From assembly GCA_026389655.1 (NCBI GenBank), contig JAPLHL010000005.1, positions 1 through 12,637 on the forward strand: a DNA stretch of 12,637 nucleotides, read 5' to 3'. The notes beneath the pieces are model-generated. The model was not told the origin of the DNA and did not search any database. It saw only the letters and a program-made list of their open reading frames with translations. Each line of letters opens with the position of its first letter. Position 1 is the first letter of the stretch. The stretch is from Chloroflexota bacterium (GTDB taxonomy: Bacteria > Chloroflexota > Dehalococcoidia > GIF9 > UBA5629). Shown piece after piece: positions 6,783 to 12,637 of this stretch. The position numbers and the translations under genes are program-made.

Positions 6783-6795
6783 GGTTATATTAACC
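6783..6795. promoter_or_regulatory. 13-bp palindrome GGTTA-N3-TAACC in the NRAMP operon leader, candidate operator
   Basis: A perfect 5+5 palindrome lies about 45-55 bp downstream of the -10 box of the NRAMP operon. Position and symmetry would suit a repressor site or a short RNA stem. No known consensus is recognised. Confidence 0.3.
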
Positions 6796-6844
6796 TTCCT
6801 CGTACATGGGCAGTTAAGTGTTTTCAGAAACATCCAAACGCCGG

Positions 6845-6873
6845 ATTATAACACTAAATAACCGGGCTGACAA
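6845..6873 (-). promoter_or_regulatory. Strong sigma70-type promoter of the NRAMP operon
   Basis: On the minus strand TTGTCA (6868-6873) and a perfect TATAAT (6845-6850) are exactly 17 bp apart, close to consensus. Transcription would begin near 6838, giving a leader of about 85 nt before ATG 6752. It shows that the transporter operon is separate from the permease gene that ends at 6907. Confidence 0.75.
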
Positions 6874-6906
6874 TGAGAAAAAATGATCGTGGAATATACC
6901 TATTTA

Positions 6907-8418
6907 TTAAGATGCGCCGTCCGCATTTTCCAACTTAGCTTGTTTCTTTTTATACCTGCGATAAATATAATAGATTATTAACCCAACCGCTAACCACACA
7001 AACCCGACTATACGCCCGATGGGATGAGTGTAAACAACAATTAGCCAGGTCGCTGCCGTGACCAATCCGCCCAGCACCGCCGTTACAGGGATTTCTTTTC
7101 CCTTCACTTTGATATTGAGAGGAATTTTAAAAGGACGGGGTAACTGGGGTTCCTTTATCCTCAGGGCAATAATAGATAGGTGAGCAAGCGTATATGCCAG
7201 GACAGCGCCAAACGCGTAAAGATCGGCCAGCAGTTCAACCCTGCCGGTACCGACGAGAATAACGGCAATGGCAGAAAACAGCATGATCGAGTTCATGGGA
7301 ACATGTGACTTTTTGGTAAGGTTGCTAAAAAAGCCCGGCAACTGCTGTCTCTGACCCATAAAGTACGCCAGCCTCGAGGCGCCCAGCATGCCGGCGTTCG
7401 TGGCAATAATCAAAATGGTGGAGGCTAGTAACGCCACCCAAAAACCCAGGAACATCGGCAATATTCCAGGCATTGCATAAGCAATACCCATAATAGGGTC
7501 TTCCAGGAATTTCTGCGTCAGGTCAGTCACCCATTTACCATCAGGCGCCTGATAGACGGGGTATGCGCTGAGAGCGGTCATTGATAGCAGGCTGTAAAGC
7601 ACTATCACAGTAAAAAATACCATCATCACTGCCTTGGGAATACTTTTAACCGGGTCACGCGCTTCACTGCCCAGGTTGGCAATCGTCTCAATTCCCGTAT
7701 AGGCAACCATGGAAATAGAAATGCCGAACAGCAGTTGGTCGAATGTGGGTGCAATCCCCCAATGCACGTTTTGAATTAATGTCGGCAGATTGATTATTAA
7801 CACTACGCCCAATATGGCAACCATTACCTGCGTAACGATGTCTATGACAACAAGAAGAATGTTGAGACGGGAGGATTCTTTCACACCAACTACGTTAATT
7901 AAAGCCAGGGCCATAATGACGATGATGCCCACAATACTATTTGTCGGAAATGTTTTTAATATGGGAAAGAAAAACCCGAGGTAATTAGCGGCAGAGAAAG
8001 CGGAGATGGCCATTGTAACAATATAATCGATCATCAGCACCCAGCTTGTACCGAAACTGATCCAATCATTGAATGCGCGCCGGGCAAATGCACCCGATCC
8101 ACCAGATTCCGGTATGGCGGTTGCGCCCTCGGCATAAGTTAAGGCTGTGAAGAGGAAGATGACCCCGGAAAGTATAAGCACGGGCGGCGTCAGGCCGAGC
8201 GCCGACATGGATACCACACCAAGCGCATAGTAAATGGATGAGCCTACATTACCGTAAGCAGCGCTAAAGAGACCGCCCACCCCCAACACACGATGCAGCC
8301 TCCTGGGCAACTTGATCTGCCGCCGTAAAAAGACATTGGCGGGACGGTCGCCATGGGTCACATGGCTGTGGCCGGCGTGCCCGGGCAGTTTAATCTCTGG
8401 CTTATCCCCTGTATTCAA
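6907..8418 (-). CDS. APC-superfamily amino acid/organocation permease
   Basis: This is a 503-residue, roughly 12-helix permease. The unwound TM1 segment GNVGSSIYYALG (57-68), the IPESGGSGAFARRAF stretch after TM2, and the TM6 segment AYTGIE followed by EARDPVKSIPKAV are hallmarks of APC amino acid transporters. It should import an amino acid, polyamine or similar solute by ion coupling; the substrate cannot be read from the sequence. The N-terminus is unusual: four His within nine residues (H14, H17, H19, H22) ahead of TM1. The TTG at 8418 is the likely start, with only AGG as ribosome site. A stop lies four codons upstream, and GTG at codon 20 is a weaker option. It lies 141 bp behind rubrerythrin and 154 bp before the NRAMP-type gene, all in one direction. 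The tail (YRRYKKKQAK) is basic. Confidence 0.88.
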   Translation of the reverse strand: MNTGDKPEIKLPGHAGHSHVTHGDRPANVFLRRQIKLPRRLHRVLGVGGLFSAAYGNVGSSIYYALGVVSMSALGLTPPVLILSGVIFLFTALTYAEGATAIPESGGSGAFARRAFNDWISFGTSWVLMIDYIVTMAISAFSAANYLGFFFPILKTFPTNSIVGIIVIMALALINVVGVKESSRLNILLVVIDIVTQVMVAILGVVLIINLPTLIQNVHWGIAPTFDQLLFGISISMVAYTGIETIANLGSEARDPVKSIPKAVMMVFFTVIVLYSLLSMTALSAYPVYQAPDGKWVTDLTQKFLEDPIMGIAYAMPGILPMFLGFWVALLASTILIIATNAGMLGASRLAYFMGQRQQLPGFFSNLTKKSHVPMNSIMLFSAIAVILVGTGRVELLADLYAFGAVLAYTLAHLSIIALRIKEPQLPRPFKIPLNIKVKGKEIPVTAVLGGLVTAATWLIVVYTHPIGRIVGFVWLAVGLIIYYIYRRYKKKQAKLENADGAS

Positions 8419-8481
8419 AGGAACCTGTTAAGACTCCCAATGCGATACATGAAGGTAAAACATCCTGTAATTCAATATCAT

Positions 8482-8511
8482 ATACTATCCGGAACAACAC
8501 CGAACTGGCAA
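8482..8511 (-). promoter_or_regulatory. Weak candidate promoter for the APC permease
   Basis: TTGCCA (8506-8511) and TAGTAT (8482-8487) are 18 bp apart in the 141-bp gap between rubrerythrin and the permease. The -10 box matches consensus at only four of six positions, so read-through from rubrerythrin is equally possible. No terminator-like hairpin with a T-run is seen in this gap. Confidence 0.28.
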
Positions 8512-8559
8512 TGTGAAATATCACTGGCGTATAAACCGGACCATCTTTTAACAGGCCAC

Positions 8560-9138
8560 CTAATAATTTTCTGCCAGCAGTTCGTAATATGCCTGCTCGT
8601 GCCTGCATGCCGGGCATATAGCAGGAGCTTCGGTCCCTTCATGGATATATCCGCAATTGCTGCAATGCCATATGGTCTTACTCTTCTTCTTAAACACCTC
8701 GCCATTGGCAATATTAGCGGCCAGTTTCCTATATCTTCCCTCGTGGAACTTCTCAACTTTAGATATTTGTTCGAACGAGTTGGCAACTTCGGGAAAACCT
8801 TCTTCTTTGGCAATAGCGGCAAAATTCGCATACAGAGTGGTCCATTCCAGATTTTCCCCGGCTGCTGCAGCCTCCAAATTAGCCTTCGTGTCCTTGATCA
8901 TCCCAGCAGGGTAAGCCGCTGTTATCTCAACATCTCCGCCTTCGAGATACTGGAAAAATATCTTGGCATGTTCCTTTTCATTTCCAGCAGTCTCCTCGAA
9001 GATATTAGCGATCTGCATAAAACCATCCTTCCTGGCCTGGCTGGCAAAATAAGTGTACCTGTTTCTCGCTTGTGATTCCCCGGCAAAAGCTTTCAACAAA
9101 TTCTGTTCGGTCTTCGTGCCTTTGAGCGATTTACCCAT
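8560..9138 (-). CDS. Rubrerythrin (diiron peroxidase with C-terminal rubredoxin domain)
   Basis: This is a 192-residue cytosolic protein. The N-terminal four-helix ferritin-like domain carries the diiron ligands: E21 in GESQARNRY, E54 and H57 in NEKEHAK, E95/E98 in GENLEW, E129 and H132 in EKFHEGRY. The C-terminal rubredoxin-type Fe(Cys)4 site is C159-x2-C162 and C175-x2-C178. Rubrerythrins reduce hydrogen peroxide in anaerobes using electrons passed through the rubredoxin centre. Length and domain order are normal. ATG 9138 is chosen because GGAGGGAG (9147-9154) lies 8 nt before it; a longer frame starting at TTG 9156 would put the ribosome site inside the gene. It is transcribed divergently from the lipoprotein cluster. 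The downstream permease may be co-transcribed, but the gap is 141 bp. Confidence 0.96.
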   Translation of the reverse strand: MGKSLKGTKTEQNLLKAFAGESQARNRYTYFASQARKDGFMQIANIFEETAGNEKEHAKIFFQYLEGGDVEITAAYPAGMIKDTKANLEAAAAGENLEWTTLYANFAAIAKEEGFPEVANSFEQISKVEKFHEGRYRKLAANIANGEVFKKKSKTIWHCSNCGYIHEGTEAPAICPACRHEQAYYELLAENY

Positions 9139-9383
9139 TTTACATTCTCCCTCCAACTATTTTGCCTGTACTAATTATCCCACGCAGCATTATAAATGAG
9201 ATGAATTATCTGCGCCACTATATACTTCCGGCATGAGTTAACTATCCGAAGTTACATAAAATTTAATTAAAGTAGTGCAAAATTATATAATATCTAAGTC
9301 ATTATAAATAAGTTAGATAACGACCAGCCAAATTTAGATTGCATTATCTGCACATATTAAGGCTGAACTGCCCGAGGAAAAAA
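9139..9383. promoter_or_regulatory. Divergent AT-rich control region between rubrerythrin and the lipoprotein operon
   Basis: These 245 bp separate two genes read in opposite directions. For rubrerythrin, a perfect TATAAT on the minus strand (9189-9194) lies about 50 bp before the ATG, but without a clear -35. For the plus-strand operon, TATAAT at 9286-9291 has a poor TTAATT at 17 bp spacing. An inverted repeat TATCTAA (9291-9297) / TTAGATA (9313-9319) with a 15-bp spacer overlaps the latter -10 box and could bind a regulator. All site calls are by eye. Confidence 0.4.
9374..9379 (+). promoter_or_regulatory. Ribosome site GAGGAA that fixes the start of the first lipoprotein
   Basis: GAGG at 9374-9377 is 6 nt before ATG 9384 and 9 nt before ATG 9387. 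This places the start directly before the lipoprotein signal sequence, rather than at the ATG at 9339, which would add 15 charged residues ahead of it. Confidence 0.7.
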
Positions 9384-10106
9384 ATGATGAAGAACATGAG
9401 CAAGATTTATCAATTGCTGGCAATATTACTTATCATGGCTATATCCGTATCCTGTGCTGGAGCACCGGCAACTATTAAACCGGTGAATATTCCGCCTGCT
9501 TCGAGTGCAGCACTAAAGGCTATCGATATAGTCGGAATACGTGAGTGGAAACCTTTACAGGAAGGTACATTGAACTGCGCACTCGATGGTGATGATGACA
9601 ATACACTCAAATATACGTGGTCTGCAGAGCAAGGAACGATCAAGGGTGAAGGCAAGGAAGTAACATGGATCGCCCCCAATATTCAGGGTGACTTTAAAGT
9701 GACCGTTGAAGTCTCCAATCCTAAGGGAGAAGGAACGTCATTCAGTAGAAGTTTTAAAGTAACCGACAATCCCTATAATAATTTCACACCGGATGCCACA
9801 ATTTATCTCAATCTCTCGCTGCCATCCACGTCTGTGGTTACAGGATCAGGACATCCAAAGGTATTTACGACCTCTGAAATTGAATGTGTCGTTGCCGGCA
9901 AGGACGCGTCCGAATTGACATTCAAATGGACGGCTCCTACAGGCAAACTGGCCGGCAATGGGCTGGCGGATGGCAAATCCAGCAGGGTGGGGTGGATCGC
10001 TCCCGGTGTTGCGGGCAATTATAAGGTGTCAGTGACCGTTACCGACAAATCCGGTAACTCAGCCAGTGGTGAGGTCAACTTCAATGTTTATTGCTGCAGA
10101 CCATAA
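9384..10106 (+). CDS. Lipoprotein with two Ig/PKD-like domains, paralogue 1
   Basis: This is a 240-residue protein. The signal peptide with hydrophobic core (LLAILLIMAI) ends at SVSC, so C24 is the likely lipidated residue and the protein sits on the outer face of the cytoplasmic membrane. Two beta-sandwich repeats follow. Repeat 1 (about 60-128) contains LKYTWSAEQGTIKGEG and VTWIAP; repeat 2 (about 160-237) contains LTFKWTAPTGKLAGNG and VGWIAPGVAGNYKVSVTV. Both have the Y/F-x-W core and the WIAP strand typical of PKD/Ig-like folds, which usually bind or space partners outside the cell. The protein ends YCCRP; a Cys pair at 237-238 and C168 in repeat 2 are shared with the next gene. The next gene, 37 bp on, is a paralogue over its full length. 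Specific function is not recognised. Confidence 0.85.
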   Translation: MMKNMSKIYQLLAILLIMAISVSCAGAPATIKPVNIPPASSAALKAIDIVGIREWKPLQEGTLNCALDGDDDNTLKYTWSAEQGTIKGEGKEVTWIAPNIQGDFKVTVEVSNPKGEGTSFSRSFKVTDNPYNNFTPDATIYLNLSLPSTSVVTGSGHPKVFTTSEIECVVAGKDASELTFKWTAPTGKLAGNGLADGKSSRVGWIAPGVAGNYKVSVTVTDKSGNSASGEVNFNVYCCRP

Positions 10107-10143
10107 TAATGCATGCAGTAATAATTCGAGAAAGGAAACTACT

Positions 10144-10851
10144 ATGAAAATCAGCCAGATATCCTCAATAATCCGGGCAACAGTTATACTGTCCGCCGCT
10201 ATCATATTTTTAAATATATCGTGCATAACGCCGCAAAATCCCCAGGCCAACCGGCCCCCTGTAATAGAACAAATAGGAGGAGCCACAAGCTGGTCACCGC
10301 TGTCAGAGGGTCAATTCATAGTCCATGCTACAGATCCTGATGGGGATATGTTGACTTACACATGGCTTGCTGACAACGGTACATTGAAGACAGATGGAAA
10401 TACAGCAACCTGGATATCCCCGGCGGTGATGGGCAAATACAATATCACAGTAGTGGTAAGCGACGGCAACAATCATGACGTACGTCAAACCAAAGAAGTG
10501 GTAGTGTTCATAAACGCTGACGGCAGCCAGACTCCTGATGCGCCTATCATTCTAAAAATGTCGCTTCCTTCTACCGATGTAGCTACCGGAGCCAAGAGGA
10601 TACGTATCTGGACTTCAGCGCCGGTCGAATGCATTGTCGACGGGGCGAATCCCAAGGACTTGAAGTTCACATGGACAGCTTCGAACGGCAAAATACAGGG
10701 CAAAGGGCTTAACGAAGGAACCGCCAGCAAAGTAACATGGATTGCTCCGGGTGTAGCCGGTGATTTTACGTTGGACGTCGTGATATCAGATAATAATGGT
10801 AACCTGGCTAAAGGCACAGTTAATTTCAAAGTATTCTGTTGCGGCAACTGA
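10144..10851 (+). CDS. Lipoprotein with two Ig/PKD-like domains, paralogue 2
   Basis: This 235-residue tandem paralogue of the preceding gene has the same layout: a hydrophobic signal ending LNISC (likely lipidated C27, although the lipobox is loose), repeat 1 at about 45-123 and repeat 2 at about 155-232. Shared landmarks are SW-x-PL near 49-53, LTYTWLADNGTLKTDG, TWISP, then FTWTASNGKIQGKG and VTWIAPGVAGDF. DPDGD (64-68) in repeat 1 resembles a Ca2+-binding loop and is absent from paralogue 1. C163 and the terminal pair C232-C233 (FCCGN) match paralogue 1, so a disulfide or metal site may be conserved. ATG 10144 follows AAAGGA with 7-nt spacing; an upstream in-frame GTG at 10066 would lie inside the previous gene. 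The stop is 5 bp before the PAC2-family ATG, so these genes are co-expressed. Function unknown. Confidence 0.86.
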   Translation: MKISQISSIIRATVILSAAIIFLNISCITPQNPQANRPPVIEQIGGATSWSPLSEGQFIVHATDPDGDMLTYTWLADNGTLKTDGNTATWISPAVMGKYNITVVVSDGNNHDVRQTKEVVVFINADGSQTPDAPIILKMSLPSTDVATGAKRIRIWTSAPVECIVDGANPKDLKFTWTASNGKIQGKGLNEGTASKVTWIAPGVAGDFTLDVVISDNNGNLAKGTVNFKVFCCGN

Positions 10852-10856
10852 TTGAA

Positions 10857-11738
10857 ATGAAGTCAGGTAATATTATTTTCTCGGAATGGCCCACACTGCG
10901 CGAGCCGGACATGGTGGCTGCATACCTGGGCTGGCCTGACGCAGCGCAAGTTGCAACAGGAGCGGTATCATACCTGATTAACAAACTCCATGCTACCAAA
11001 TTCGCGGAGATAAAATCCGATGAATATTATGACTTCGCCACCGTTCGCCCCAGCGTGAATATTGCAGGTGGTTTAATCCAGCCTCTCCGCATGCCGGTGA
11101 ACGGGTTTTATTACTGGCAGAATCTTACGGGGGAGAGGGACCTTATTATTCAAACCGGCATAGAGCCTCAGCTCAAATGGCAATCATACGTTGAAGCAAT
11201 TACCGATCTCGCTAAGTACTATAGTGTACACTGCATATATGCCATCGGAGGACTTTTCGATAGAATTCCACATACACGGGAAACCCATACAAGCGGGCTG
11301 ACAAATGATCAAACGCTGCTTGTTGAGTTGGAAAAGGCCAATATTGAAGCCAGTAACTACCAGGGCCCCAGTAGTATTCATGGTCTGCTGCTAAATGTTT
11401 GCGCCGAGAACCGCATACCGGCTCTCAGTATATGGGGACATGTGCCTTTTTACATACGTGCTGAGAGCAACCCCATGGTATGCCTGGAGATCGTAAAAAA
11501 GATCACAGAGCTGCTCGACATCGGAGTTGACCTTGGCGAACTGAGCAAGGCGGCCGATAACCTTTTTAAAATGATGAATGAACTAATCTCCGCGAACCAG
11601 CAGATGCGCGTTTTTCTTAAGGCACTCGAGGAGCAATATGACCATGAAGGGAGTGCCCCCAATACGGAACTTGAAGGCGCAGACCAGATAATAAAGGACA
11701 TCGAAGACTTCCTCAGAAACCAGCGGTATAATGGCTGA
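10857..11738 (+). CDS. PAC2-family protein (proteasome assembly chaperone-like)
   Basis: This is a 293-residue soluble protein. WPTLREPDMVAAYLGWPDAA near the N-terminus is the PAC2/DUF75 signature (LRxPxxxxxxxGWPDAG). The central part contains YAIGGLFDRIPHTR and later YQGPSSIHGLLLNVC and IPALSIWGHVPFYI, which are also typical of the family. The last ~75 residues are helical and may form a coiled coil (ELSKAADNLFKMMNELIS). PAC2 proteins are named after the eukaryotic 20S proteasome assembly chaperone; bacterial and archaeal members are common but of largely unproven role. ATG 10857 starts 5 bp after the lipoprotein stop and has no clear ribosome site, so translation is probably coupled. TTG 10839 overlapping the upstream gene is an alternative. 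No proteasome genes are in the window. Confidence 0.85.
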   Translation: MKSGNIIFSEWPTLREPDMVAAYLGWPDAAQVATGAVSYLINKLHATKFAEIKSDEYYDFATVRPSVNIAGGLIQPLRMPVNGFYYWQNLTGERDLIIQTGIEPQLKWQSYVEAITDLAKYYSVHCIYAIGGLFDRIPHTRETHTSGLTNDQTLLVELEKANIEASNYQGPSSIHGLLLNVCAENRIPALSIWGHVPFYIRAESNPMVCLEIVKKITELLDIGVDLGELSKAADNLFKMMNELISANQQMRVFLKALEEQYDHEGSAPNTELEGADQIIKDIEDFLRNQRYNG

Positions 11739-11777
11739 CGGTTTGGTTGGTAGTATGCTGGTGCAGGAGATAAGCCA

Positions 11778-12587
11778 ATGAGTAAATTCGAGGTAAAGGG
11801 GAAAAATGTACTTATCACGGGGGCAGCTTCCGGAATAGGCAAGGAGCTATCACTTCTTTTCGCACGGGACGGCGCAAACCTGGTGCTGGATGACGTTCCG
11901 GGCAAAAGAGCATCGCTTGACCAGTGGGCAAACGAATTGCACAACAAATTCAATGTGCAGGTGTGGCCGTTTCATATCGATCTCGCTGAAGAAAAGGGGC
12001 CGGAAAAACTGTATGAAACCGCAAAAGAAGCTGCCGGAAGAATAGATGCTGTAATTAACGATGCAGGCACACTGGAATACGGCAACTTTGCTGATATAGA
12101 TTACGATAAGCAGTATATTATGATTAAAGTGAATGTGCTTGCACTTTATAAATTAACAAGGCTGGCTGTTCCCGACATGATCATTGCGGGAAGCGGCCAG
12201 GTAATGAACTTATCCTCGTGTTCCGCCTTTCAACCGACTGTCTATCACGCGGTATACGGCGCCACTAAGGCTTTCGTACAAAGCATGAGCGAAGCGATCA
12301 ATGCAGAGATAAAGGGTACGGGGGTAAAGGTCCTGACTTTCAGTCCACCCTACACTAAGACCCCGCTCCTCAAATCAGGGAATATGCCGGATAAGATGTT
12401 CTGGTATAAAATCAGCGGGCTATGGGACCCTGCAGTTATTGCAAGCAAAGGATATCAGGCTTTCAAACAGGGCAAAGTAATATGCATACCGGGACCCATG
12501 AACTGGCTGATGCATTCTTTAGTGGTCAGAATGAGCCCGCATAACTTACTAAACGCTATATCACTGTGGGCCATGAAAGGCCGTTAA
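11778..12587 (+). CDS. Short-chain dehydrogenase/reductase (classical SDR)
   Basis: This is a 269-residue Rossmann-fold oxidoreductase. The cofactor loop is TGAASGIG (14-21). NDAG (94-97) stands in place of the usual NNAG, N119 is the active-site Asn, and S147, Y160 and K164 (YGATK) complete the catalytic tetrad. Acidic D38-D39 at the end of the second strand favour NAD(H) over NADP(H); this is an inference. The usual PGxxxT after strand 6 is SPPYTKTP here, and the C-terminal part has a hydrophobic stretch (MNWLMHSLVV) like membrane-associated SDRs of lipid metabolism. AGGAG (11765-11769) is 8 nt before ATG 11778. It follows the PAC2 gene by 39 bp and is probably the last gene of the lipoprotein operon. 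Substrate unknown. Confidence 0.92.
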   Translation: MSKFEVKGKNVLITGAASGIGKELSLLFARDGANLVLDDVPGKRASLDQWANELHNKFNVQVWPFHIDLAEEKGPEKLYETAKEAAGRIDAVINDAGTLEYGNFADIDYDKQYIMIKVNVLALYKLTRLAVPDMIIAGSGQVMNLSSCSAFQPTVYHAVYGATKAFVQSMSEAINAEIKGTGVKVLTFSPPYTKTPLLKSGNMPDKMFWYKISGLWDPAVIASKGYQAFKQGKVICIPGPMNWLMHSLVVRMSPHNLLNAISLWAMKGR

Positions 12588-12605
12588 CGATAATTCTTCC
12601 CGGTT

Positions 12606-12631
12606 TGTAAACAGGATAACAACAGTTTACA
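12606..12631. repeat. Inverted repeat TGTAAAC-N12-GTTTACA downstream of the SDR gene
   Basis: A perfect 7+7 inverted repeat with a 12-nt spacer begins 19 bp after the SDR stop. No T-run is visible before the window ends, so a terminator cannot be confirmed. It could equally be an operator for the next gene. Confidence 0.35.
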
Positions 12632-12637
12632 TGTTCC

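Noticed and set aside
8353..9075. 240-codon plus-strand open frame opposite rubrerythrin and the permease start
   Set aside because: It is antisense to rubrerythrin, whose diiron and rubredoxin ligands are all intact. The frame has no recognisable domain and no ribosome site.
9139..9156. TTG start at 9156 for rubrerythrin
   Set aside because: It would translate through the GGAGGGAG ribosome site; ATG 9138 gives the normal family N-terminus.
10066..10143. GTG start at 10066 for the second lipoprotein
   Set aside because: It would overlap the first lipoprotein and bury the signal peptide behind 26 polar residues. ATG 10144 has its own ribosome site.
1..12637. tRNA, rRNA, CRISPR arrays, insertion sequences, prophage or toxin-antitoxin genes
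   Set aside because: Looked for on both strands; no cloverleaf, repeat-spacer pattern, transposase or integrase motif was seen.

Overview
The window looks like bacterial genomic or metagenomic DNA, with mid-range GC and more AT-rich intergenic spacers. The gene set suggests an anaerobe: a rubrerythrin, a NorQ/NorD-type AAA+/VWA pair with no oxygenase or reductase beside it, a PAC2 protein, and lipoproteins with Ig/PKD-like folds. A Chloroflexota (Dehalococcoidia-like) host would fit, but this is a low-confidence guess from gene style alone; there is no rRNA or other marker.

Layout. (1) Bases 1-~270, minus strand: the interior of a right-handed beta-helix (NosD-like) protein, cut off at the window edge and again at ~250-285. 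There it meets, head to head, a MoxR/CbbQ/NorQ-type AAA+ ATPase that has lost its own N-terminus. (2) 258-3176, plus strand: that ATPase and its NorD/CbbO-type VWA partner, 24 bp apart. (3) 3188-3614, plus strand: a strong sigma70-type promoter, a leader hairpin and a 99-residue type IV pseudopilin. (4) 3599-3941, minus strand: gene debris, namely the first ~32 codons of a SatP/GPR1/FUN34/YaaH acetate transporter with an intact ribosome site, and before it the tail of an unidentified gene. (5) 3956-6752, minus strand: a three-gene operon reading NRAMP-type transporter, then a 71-residue single-pass membrane protein, then a cytosolic PRC-barrel/MgtE-N/CBS protein, behind a near-consensus promoter at 6845-6873. 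(6) 6907-9138, minus strand: an APC-superfamily permease and, upstream of it, a rubrerythrin. (7) 9139-9383: a divergent, AT-rich control region. (8) 9384-12587, plus strand: a probable four-gene operon of two paralogous lipoproteins, a PAC2-family protein and a short-chain dehydrogenase/reductase.

How the genes may work together. The ATPase and VWA protein belong to a class that remodels metalloenzymes, but the client is not in this window. The NRAMP operon is the most coherent candidate system. The transporter has lost the usual transition-metal residues (N to G in TM1, M to A in TM6). Its partner is the cytosolic Mg2+-sensing part of MgtE without the MgtE channel. This suggests a Mg2+ (or other divalent) uptake system gated in trans. 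The lipoprotein/PAC2/SDR cluster is conserved-looking but has no assignable function.

Two truncation points (~250-285 and ~3740) show that this stretch has been rearranged or, for the first, possibly mis-assembled.
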